A stretch of DNA of 5,564 nt from Bacteroidota bacterium (GTDB lineage Bacteria > Bacteroidota > Bacteroidia > Bacteroidales > UBA10428). How positions within the stretch are numbered: the first letter of the stretch is position 1; each line of letters starts with the position of its first letter. The notes under the pieces are model-generated. The model worked only from the letters and a program-made list of their open reading frames with translations, was not told the origin of the DNA and made no database searches. Position numbers and translations under genes: made by a program. Shown in pieces: positions 1 to 5,564 of the stretch. The stretch covers positions 1 to 5,564 of the forward strand of contig JAJUGM010000239.1 in NCBI GenBank assembly GCA_029268165.1. The letters are read 5' to 3'.

Positions 1-86
1 GCATGCTAAAATAATCTGCCTATGTCACCTGAATGTTAATTTATGTTTATGATTAAGATTGCTAATTTTAAGTATTACATTATTTT

Positions 87-104
87 CTTAACATTTATTT
101 AACA
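87..104 (+). promoter_or_regulatory. Pho-box-like direct repeat upstream of the phosphate permease gene
   Basis: Two 7-bp direct repeats, CTTAACA (87-93) and TTTAACA (98-104), are separated by the AT-only spacer TTTA, giving an exact 11-bp period. This 7-4-7 layout is the known architecture of PhoB boxes, where each half is bound by one winged-helix monomer, and TTAACA resembles the half-site of Bacillus PhoP. The repeat ends 62 bp before the permease ATG and 6 bp before the candidate -33 element, a sensible place for an activator. A closely matching repeat lies at 3273-3290 upstream of the receptor gene. The repeat is directly visible; binding by the PhoB-like regulator encoded in this window is inferred. 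Confidence 0.6.
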
Positions 105-110
105 TTAGAA

Positions 111-140
111 TTGAATTTTTATAAATACCATATATCTTTA
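111..140 (+). promoter_or_regulatory. candidate Bacteroidota-type promoter of the phosphate permease gene
   Basis: TTG at 111-113 is followed after 19 bp by TATCTTTA at 133-140. The Bacteroidota primary sigma factor recognises a -33 TTTG/TTG and a -7 TAnnTTTG about 19-20 bp apart. The -7 element here matches five of its six fixed positions, with A in place of the final G. Transcription would begin near 145-148, leaving a leader of about 20 nt. The Pho-box-like repeat lies just upstream. In DNA this AT-rich, chance matches are common, so the call rests on spacing and context. Confidence 0.45.
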
Positions 141-157
141 TGGTTTAATCATTACAC

Positions 158-161
158 GGAG
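158..161 (+). promoter_or_regulatory. ribosome binding site of the phosphate permease gene
   Basis: GGAG lies five bases before the ATG at 167. It supports that start codon, and the encoded protein then begins directly with a membrane segment, as expected for a Pit permease. Confidence 0.6.
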
Positions 162-166
162 CTATT

Positions 167-2455
167 ATGGATATCTATCTGATTATCATTTTAATACTTG
201 CATTTCTGGCAATATCTGACCTGATTGTGGGAGTTTCAAATGATGCAGTAAACTTTCTAAATTCCGCTCTTGGTTCCAAAGCAGTAAATTTTAAAATTGC
301 TTTGGTCATAGCATCAGTTGGAATACTTATTGGAACTACTTTCTCAGGAGGTATGATGGAAGTAGCAAGAAAGGGTATATTTAATCCATCACAATTTTAC
401 TTTAATGAAATTATTTTCATTTTTCTTGCTGTAATGCTGACGGATGTTATTTTACTTGATTTTTTTAACACATTTGGTTTGCCAACATCAACAACAGTAT
501 CGCTGGTCTTTGAACTATTAGGTGCTTCGCTTGCTATTTCTTTAATTAAGATTTCACATTCTGCAGAATCGCTTCAGGATATAGGTAAGTATATTAATTC
601 AGGCCGGACATTGGTTATCATTTCCGGAATTTTGCTTTCTGTTATAATAGCTTTTTCGGTTTCATTAATCATTCAGTTCTTTACGCGAATTATTTTTTCA
701 TTTGATTATAAACGAACCATGCGTTATTTCGGGGCGGTTTTCGGCGGAGTTGCACTTTCTTCAATCGTTTATTTTATCATCATTGAAGGCGCAAAAGGAA
801 TATCATTTATTACTGAAGAACATTTGTTGTGGATTAATAAGCATACCTCACTTATTTTAGCTTCTACCTTTATATTAGGAACGATTTTACTTCAGTTATT
901 AATGCTATTATTCAATTTCAATGTCTTTAGATTTACAGTATTATTAGGGACAGGAACACTTGCATTGGCCTTCGCAGGAAATGATCTGGTGAATTTTATT
1001 GGCGCGCCTCTTGCAGGATATGAATCCTACAGGTTGTATGTTAATTCCGGTGCAACCGACCCAACTGCTTTTCTTATGGGAGGTCTGCATGCAAAAATCC
1101 AAACACCTACCATAGTTCTTATTTTGGTAGGCGTAGTAATGATTATTACTTTATTTGTTTCACGCAAGGCACGTAGTGTAATTAAAACTTCTCTTAACCT
1201 AAGTCATCAGGAGGAAACAGCAGAAATTTTTGAGTCTTCTGCTCTTGCCCGTGCGCTTGTGAGGATGGCCCTTTCTCTCGGTAACTTTTTTGAAGCTATT
1301 TTGCCTAAAAAGATAAATCAGTTTATTAAAAATCGGTTAAATGCAGAATCATTTAAAAAAGCCACTGCCAGTAATCCGGTTTCATTTGACCTTGTAAGGG
1401 CTGCTGTTAATCTGGTAGTATCGAGCATACTGATAGCCTTTGGAACCAGTCAGAAACTTCCTTTATCAACAACTTATGTCACTTTTATGGTAGCCATGGG
1501 AACATCTCTGGCCGACGGGGCATGGAACCGTGAGACTGCTGTTTATCGTGTTAATGGGATGATCACTGTTATAGCAGGATGGTTTTTTACTGCGCTGGTA
1601 GCTTTATTAATATCTATGACTGTTGCTTTCTTATTATTCTATGGGAAAATTATTGCATTGGTTATTTTAATAATCCTGGCATTTTTTCTTATTTATCACA
1701 TGCACATTTTGCATCATCGCCGTAGTCAGGAACAGATTAATTCTGAAAAGGCAATCACAGACAATACCCTCCTTGATCATGCTGGTATATTAAATCAATG
1801 CATCAATACCATTGCAGTTACTATCGAAAAGATTTCCAGTATTTACCAGTCAATGATAAAAGGTCTGGTTGATGAGAAGCGAAAAAAACTTAAAAATGCA
1901 TGGCATGAAGCAAAGCAACTTAACGAGGAGATAATACAATTGCAGGAGAATGTTTACTACACCATCAGAAAACTGCAGGTTGAAGAATCACTTGAATCAG
2001 GACATTTTTATGTAAGAATTCTTGAGCATCTTCGTGATCTGACTGATAGCATAGCATATATCAGCAAACCGGTTTTCAAACATGTTGACAATAATCATGC
2101 CCCGCTTAAATCATTTCAGGCTCAAAATATTAATGAATTCACCAAAAGGTTTTTATCATTAATACAGCTTATAAGACTTTCAATATCTGAAAAAAATGAA
2201 GATGCACAGAAAATCAAACCCACTGTTGAGCAACTTCTAGATTTGCTTGTAAAATATAAAAAGGAGCATCTTAAAATGATTAAATCGGGCCAGACGAGCA
2301 CAAGAATTAGTTTATTGTATATGGATCTGTTAACTGAAAGCCGGAACCTTATCATGGAATTAAACAGTTTATATGATGATTCCAAAGCATTTATCGAATA
2401 TTCATTGAAGCAGATTCAGAACAATAATAGCCGATCCTTGTTTATTCCACGTTAA
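167..2455 (+). CDS. Pit-family inorganic phosphate permease with C-terminal PhoU/DUF47-like domain
   Basis: This is an inner-membrane phosphate transporter of the PiT family (PF01384 type), 762 aa; members of the family usually couple phosphate uptake to H+ or Na+. Residues 1-515 are hydrophobic with roughly 10-12 membrane segments. They contain the two family half-repeats: SNDAVN (24-29) paired with LPTSTT (105-110), and GNDLVN (271-276) paired with LPLSTT (431-436). These correspond to the GANDVAN and P-S-T-T signatures. A hydrophilic stretch at about 333-405 separates the signatures of the second half. Residues 530-750 are polar and look like six long amphipathic helices, which fits two PhoU-type three-helix bundles. 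E620-x-x-x-D624 fits the PhoU metal-binding pattern E/D-x-x-x-D; the matching position in the second bundle reads D720-x-x-x-E724. Classical Pit proteins of about 500 aa lack this tail, so it may sense phosphate or gate transport (inferred). The gene is preceded by a Pho-box-like repeat, and its 3' end overlaps the convergent regulator gene. The permease call is firm; the PhoU-like call is moderately sure. Confidence 0.93.
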   Translation: MDIYLIIILILAFLAISDLIVGVSNDAVNFLNSALGSKAVNFKIALVIASVGILIGTTFSGGMMEVARKGIFNPSQFYFNEIIFIFLAVMLTDVILLDFFNTFGLPTSTTVSLVFELLGASLAISLIKISHSAESLQDIGKYINSGRTLVIISGILLSVIIAFSVSLIIQFFTRIIFSFDYKRTMRYFGAVFGGVALSSIVYFIIIEGAKGISFITEEHLLWINKHTSLILASTFILGTILLQLLMLLFNFNVFRFTVLLGTGTLALAFAGNDLVNFIGAPLAGYESYRLYVNSGATDPTAFLMGGLHAKIQTPTIVLILVGVVMIITLFVSRKARSVIKTSLNLSHQEETAEIFESSALARALVRMALSLGNFFEAILPKKINQFIKNRLNAESFKKATASNPVSFDLVRAAVNLVVSSILIAFGTSQKLPLSTTYVTFMVAMGTSLADGAWNRETAVYRVNGMITVIAGWFFTALVALLISMTVAFLLFYGKIIALVILIILAFFLIYHMHILHHRRSQEQINSEKAITDNTLLDHAGILNQCINTIAVTIEKISSIYQSMIKGLVDEKRKKLKNAWHEAKQLNEEIIQLQENVYYTIRKLQVEESLESGHFYVRILEHLRDLTDSIAYISKPVFKHVDNNHAPLKSFQAQNINEFTKRFLSLIQLIRLSISEKNEDAQKIKPTVEQLLDLLVKYKKEHLKMIKSGQTSTRISLLYMDLLTESRNLIMELNSLYDDSKAFIEYSLKQIQNNNSRSLFIPR

Positions 2456-3158
2456 ATATTTCTTCGTCATTAAATTTATATCCCACACCTTTTATCGTCA
2501 TAATGTAATTTTCTCCTATCTTTTCCCTTAATTTGCGAACATGAACATCAATGGTTCTATCGCCCACTATAACATCATCACCCCATATTTTCCGGAATAT
2601 CTCATCCCTTGAAAATACCTTGCCGGGCTTAGAAGCAAGCAATAATAAAAGTTCAAATTCTTTTTTCGGAAGAAATAACTCTTTTTCACCCAGTTTGACT
2701 ACAAATTTTTCAGCATCAATAACCAAACCGCCATCATTTTTTAAAGGTATTTCAGATAGTTTTCCTGATGTCAAAGAAGTCACACTTACACGCTTTAGTA
2801 ATGCTTTAATACGACTAAGCAATACCTTTGGCTTTACAGGTTTTATAATATAATCATCAGCACCGGCTTCAAGTCCTGCAATATGTGAATAATCCTCTCC
2901 CCGTGCTGTTAAAAATGCAATTATAGTGTCATCAAGCCCTTTTATTTGCCTCAGCGTTTCACAGGTCTCAATGCCATCCATTCCAGGCATCATGATATCA
3001 AGCAATATTAATTCCGGAAATTTCGATTGAGCAATTTTTATGGCTTCATGACCATTATTTGCTGTTAGTACCTCATAACCTTCTTTTTTAAGATTATAGC
3101 TTAAAAATTCAATGATATCAGGTTCATCATCCACAATTAAAATTTTTGCTGCTGGCAT
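2442..3158 (-). CDS. PhoB/OmpR-type DNA-binding response regulator
   Basis: This is a full-length two-component response regulator of 238 aa, the normal size for the OmpR/PhoB class. The receiver domain (about 4-123) has the acidic pair D10/D11, the phospho-acceptor D54 in LLDIMMPGMDG, T84 in the FLTARGED segment, and K106 in the DDYIIKP motif. A linker of about 20 residues leads to a winged helix (about 145-230), with recognition helix RTIDVHVRKLREKIG (201-215) and wing IKGVGYKF (222-229). The protein would act in the cytoplasm as an activator or repressor once phosphorylated. No histidine kinase gene adjoins it: downstream lies the convergent phosphate permease gene, overlapping by 14 bp, and upstream the divergent TonB-dependent receptor gene. 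This context and the nearby Pho-box-like repeats suggest a PhoB role in phosphate starvation. Family sequence alone cannot separate PhoB from other OmpR-class regulators, so no symbol is given. Confidence 0.95.
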   Translation of the reverse strand: MPAAKILIVDDEPDIIEFLSYNLKKEGYEVLTANNGHEAIKIAQSKFPELILLDIMMPGMDGIETCETLRQIKGLDDTIIAFLTARGEDYSHIAGLEAGADDYIIKPVKPKVLLSRIKALLKRVSVTSLTSGKLSEIPLKNDGGLVIDAEKFVVKLGEKELFLPKKEFELLLLLASKPGKVFSRDEIFRKIWGDDVIVGDRTIDVHVRKLREKIGENYIMTIKGVGYKFNDEEIFNVE

Positions 3159-3161
3159 ATT

Positions 3162-3167
3162 TCCTTT
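3162..3167 (-). promoter_or_regulatory. ribosome binding site of the response regulator gene
   Basis: Read on the minus strand this is AAAGGA, followed three bases later by the ATG at 3158-3156. It supports that start, and the receiver domain begins five residues in, at the expected distance. Confidence 0.6.
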
Positions 3168-3268
3168 ATTTAAGGTAAAATAATAAAAAAAAGAGTGATT
3201 ATCTCTGTTTTTATATTATTAAATAAATTATTTCTTCATAATTCAACAGTTGGCATTAAGCCGGATAC

Positions 3269-3276
3269 CAAATTTA
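3269..3276 (-). promoter_or_regulatory. possible -7 element for the response regulator gene
   Basis: On the minus strand this reads TAAATTTG, a perfect match to the Bacteroidota -7 consensus TAnnTTTG. It overlaps the Pho-box-like repeat by four bases. No TTG was found at the usual spacing upstream, and the leader would be about 105 nt, so this may be a chance match in AT-rich DNA. If real, a regulator bound at the repeat could block transcription of its own gene. Confidence 0.25.
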
Positions 3277-3290
3277 ACAAAAATTTAACC
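3273..3290 (+). promoter_or_regulatory. Pho-box-like direct repeat between the regulator and TonB-dependent receptor genes
   Basis: TTTAACA (3273-3279) and TTTAACC (3284-3290) are separated by AAAA, giving an exact 11-bp period. The layout is the same 7-4-7 pattern as the repeat at 87-104, and both sites contain TTAAC, six bases, TTAAC. The repeat lies 71 bp before the receptor ATG and 114 bp upstream of the regulator start on the other strand. Its orientation relative to the receptor gene is the same as that of the first repeat relative to the permease gene. This makes the receptor gene the more likely target, though the regulator gene could also be controlled from here. Regulator binding is inferred. 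Confidence 0.6.
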
Positions 3291-3330
3291 TTATGATAGT
3301 ATTAATATCAGATTGGAGTAATGTTATATA

Positions 3331-3338
3331 TATATTTT
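3331..3338 (+). promoter_or_regulatory. possible -7 element for the TonB-dependent receptor gene
   Basis: TATATTTT matches five of the six fixed positions of TAnnTTTG. The nearest upstream TTG (3313-3315) is only 15 bp away, shorter than usual, which would be tolerable at an activator-dependent promoter. The Pho-box-like repeat ends 40 bp upstream. The call is weak because the surrounding DNA is a run of TA repeats. Confidence 0.25.
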
Positions 3339-3361
3339 CGCCGCGTATTTAAAACGTGACT

Positions 3362-5564
3362 ATGATTAAACATAAAGATTTTCAGGTATTCAAAATTAAT
3401 TACCACTATCTTAAATTCATTCTTTTTTATTTTTGTTTTGTTAATACATATTTATTTTCACAAAACGGAAGTATATCCGGTAAAATTGCAGATGCTAAGA
3501 CAGGTGAAGAATTAATAGGTGCAACCATAGTCATTCAGGGAACTACCAAAGGTACCATTTCCGATCTGTCAGGAAATTACTTACTTGATGATATTGTACC
3601 CGGTGTTTATAATATCGTTTATTCATTTGTTTCATATAACACAATTATTCAGAAAGTTGTTATTGAAAAAAATAAGGTAACCGAAATAAATGTTAATCTC
3701 GTGCCGGCCACTGTTGAATTAAGTGAGGTAAAAGTAATTGCCAGAAAACGTATGGATACAGAGGTATCAATGATTTCATCCATAAAATCGGGCAATCTTA
3801 TAGTAAACGGCATAAGTTTCCAGCAGATATCCCGGTCAATGGATAAGGATGCTGCCGAAGTCATTCGGCGTGTTCCTGGTATTACTATTACAGATAACAA
3901 GTTTGTTATTGTCAGAGGATTATCAGAAAGATTTAATACGGTTCTGCTGAATGGATCCGTTGCTCCAAGCTTTGAAAGCGATAAAAGGGCATTTGCATTT
4001 GATGCCATTCCCAGTAATATGATTGACAATATACTGATATACAAAAGCCCTGCCCCTGAACTTCCTGCAGATTTTGCCGGAGCTGCAATTAATGTTATGA
4101 CAAAGAATACCGTTGATGTTAATAATTATTATATAAATTATTCATTCGGTTATAATTTGGAAACCACTTTCAGGGAATATTATACATATGAGGGAGGAAA
4201 ATACGACTGGCTTGGTTTTGATGATGGAACAAGAAAACTTCCGGCTTCATTTCCTGCCAGTAAAGAGATGGTTTCCTTATTTGATTTTTCAGGTACTACA
4301 GAAGAGAATAACATAAAAAAAGCGCGACTGGAAACAATTTCTAAAAGTTTTAATAACGAGAGTTTTTATTTAAAAAAGACTAAGGCTAACCCCAACCATA
4401 GTGTGCTGCTGGGAATTAATCGCCGTTTTGTTACCGGCAATATTACATTTGGAAATCTCACGGCATTAAATTACAGCTATACCACAGATATTAACTATAT
4501 TAAAAAAGCTGAATACAAATTAATTGATCCGCTTACATATAAGGAAAATCCTGCCTATGAGTTTCACGATGATGTATATAAAACAAATACAAGACTTGGA
4601 TTACTGCATAACTGGTTAATCATTTTTGGAAACAACCAGCGCATAGAGTTCAGAAACTATCTGGCTCAGTTAAGTAATAACAGAACAATTTTACGATCAG
4701 GTGAAAACTATTACATTGGTTCTGAACCTGATACACTTTTAGGTAGAGAAATGAATTTTAATTCAAGGTCAATATATTCAGGTCAACTTGCCGCTTATTT
4801 TGATCTAAATAAAACCCATACAAAGATTGAATTGCAGGCAGGCTATGGCTATACTTTAAATAATAACCCTGATATTAAAAGGATCAGATACTCAAAGCAA
4901 TATAATCCCCTCACAGAGGCCCGTGAATATAGATTGATAATACCGACAAGTGTTGTGCCCTACGAAACAGGAAGATTGTATTTAAGACTTGAAGAAAATC
5001 TGTTTAATTATACTTTTAATCTGAAACAACCCCTTTTAATCGCTGAGCGTACTTTTTTGTTTAAGGCAGGGTTATCTTATGAAAAAAAGAACAGGGATTT
5101 CAATTCAAGAAATATCGGGATAAGGCAGGCAAGAAGTAATAGCTTCAGATTGAATACATTTTTACCTGTAGAAGAGCTTTTTAAAGATTCAAATTTTTAT
5201 TTTAATGAAGGTTTAATCTATGGCGAAAGTTACAATGCAAGTAACTCTTATATAATCAGCGTGGATGTTTTCGCTTATTATGTCAGTGCAGAAATTCCTG
5301 TAACAAAGAAATTTATTTTATATGGAGGAGTACGTTCAGAATTATATAAAAGAATTCTTTCCGGGTTTCAGGAAAATCCTGATTTAGTGCCTGATATAAC
5401 CTTTGATACCATTGATTTCTTTCCCTCAGTAAATGTAACCTATAAAATAAATGAAAAACATCAATTCAGGCTTTCCTACGGTAAAACAATAAATCGTCCG
5501 GAATTCAGAGAGATTGTTCCCTATGCTTTTGTTGATTTTCAGCGATTTGCAACGGTTTATGGCA
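3362..5564 (+). CDS. TonB-dependent outer-membrane receptor with CarboxypepD_reg-like domain (partial, 3' end outside window)
   Basis: The frame stays open for 734 codons to the window edge with no stop. The protein starts with a basic stretch and hydrophobic core (about 18-32) followed by LFSQ, a plausible signal peptide cleaved near residue 33-34. Residues 36-115 form a CarboxypepD_reg-like beta-sandwich (GSISGKIADAKTGEELIGAT, then G71-N-Y and P80-G-V-Y). The segment ELSEVKVIA (119-127) lies where Bacteroidota receptors carry the TonB-box-like strand. The plug covers about 128-248, with conserved-looking RRVPGI (169-174), VRGLSERFNTVLLNG (184-198) and ELPADFAGAAINV (233-245). The barrel follows, including SYGKTINRPEF (705-715), a motif I recall from this receptor type. 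The final barrel strands are missing, and relatives are often 900 aa or longer. Such receptors import ligands across the outer membrane using TonB-ExbBD energy. The substrate is unknown; the Pho-box-like repeat and neighbours suggest phosphate or a phosphorus compound. No SusD partner is seen in the window. No clear ribosome binding site precedes the ATG, which is common in this phylum. Confidence 0.92.
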   Translation, partial: MIKHKDFQVFKINYHYLKFILFYFCFVNTYLFSQNGSISGKIADAKTGEELIGATIVIQGTTKGTISDLSGNYLLDDIVPGVYNIVYSFVSYNTIIQKVVIEKNKVTEINVNLVPATVELSEVKVIARKRMDTEVSMISSIKSGNLIVNGISFQQISRSMDKDAAEVIRRVPGITITDNKFVIVRGLSERFNTVLLNGSVAPSFESDKRAFAFDAIPSNMIDNILIYKSPAPELPADFAGAAINVMTKNTVDVNNYYINYSFGYNLETTFREYYTYEGGKYDWLGFDDGTRKLPASFPASKEMVSLFDFSGTTEENNIKKARLETISKSFNNESFYLKKTKANPNHSVLLGINRRFVTGNITFGNLTALNYSYTTDINYIKKAEYKLIDPLTYKENPAYEFHDDVYKTNTRLGLLHNWLIIFGNNQRIEFRNYLAQLSNNRTILRSGENYYIGSEPDTLLGREMNFNSRSIYSGQLAAYFDLNKTHTKIELQAGYGYTLNNNPDIKRIRYSKQYNPLTEAREYRLIIPTSVVPYETGRLYLRLEENLFNYTFNLKQPLLIAERTFLFKAGLSYEKKNRDFNSRNIGIRQARSNSFRLNTFLPVEELFKDSNFYFNEGLIYGESYNASNSYIISVDVFAYYVSAEIPVTKKFILYGGVRSELYKRILSGFQENPDLVPDITFDTIDFFPSVNVTYKINEKHQFRLSYGKTINRPEFREIVPYAFVDFQRFATVYG

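Noticed and set aside
1..86. Leading stretch before the Pho-box-like repeat, starting with the palindrome GCATGC
   Set aside because: No gene end, terminator hairpin or third repeat unit in 11-bp phase was found; the six-base palindrome at the window edge is uninformative.
2122..2385. Open frame on the minus strand inside the permease gene
   Set aside because: It lies wholly within the coding strand of a well-supported gene, has no recognisable domain, and looks like a chance antisense frame.
2551..2853. Plus-strand open frame inside the response regulator gene
   Set aside because: It is antisense to the linker and winged-helix region of a clear family member, and its product is low-complexity with no motif.
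3186..3212. Weak hairpin (AAAAA-x-AGAG paired with CTCT-x-TTTTT) with a T-run on the minus strand, in the regulator leader
   Set aside because: The stem has only four solid pairs plus A-T pairs across a mismatch, too weak to call a terminator or attenuator in DNA this AT-rich.
3242..3247. TTCAAC upstream of the second repeat as a possible third half-site
   Set aside because: It is 31 bp from the first half-site and so out of phase with the 11-bp period, and it has no partner copy.
3649..4044. Minus-strand open frame of 131 codons within the receptor gene
   Set aside because: It is antisense to the plug domain of the receptor, whose own frame is open for 734 codons with family motifs; it is a shadow frame.

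Overview
The window looks like chromosomal DNA from a member of the Bacteroidota. It is AT-rich. The third gene is a TonB-dependent receptor that begins with a CarboxypepD_reg-like domain, a layout typical of that phylum. The likely promoter of the first gene resembles the Bacteroidota TTG / TAnnTTTG type rather than an E. coli sigma70 promoter. No mobile element, CRISPR array, tRNA or rRNA was seen.

Layout: (1) 1-166 is a leader region with a two-copy 11-bp-period repeat that resembles a Pho box, a candidate promoter and a ribosome binding site. (2) 167-2455 (+) encodes a Pit-family inorganic phosphate permease carrying a C-terminal, probably cytoplasmic, six-helix PhoU/DUF47-like region. 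(3) 2442-3158 (-) encodes a PhoB/OmpR-type response regulator. It converges on the permease gene and overlaps its 3' end by 14 bp. (4) 3159-3361 is a 203-bp divergent intergenic region with a second Pho-box-like repeat. (5) 3362 to the window end (+) is the first 734 codons of a TonB-dependent outer-membrane receptor, cut by the window edge.

The main reading is that this is a compact phosphate-responsive locus. A PhoB-like regulator sits between an inner-membrane phosphate permease and an outer-membrane TonB-dependent receptor. The same 7-4-7 repeat (TTAAC, six bases, TTAAC) lies upstream of both plus-strand genes. The inference is that the regulator controls both transporters and that the receptor imports phosphate or a phosphorus-containing compound across the outer membrane. 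No histidine kinase, Pst transporter, separate phoU or phosphatase gene is visible, so the sensor input is unknown. The PhoU-like tail on the permease is one possible route for signalling phosphate status. The receptor's substrate cannot be read from the sequence.
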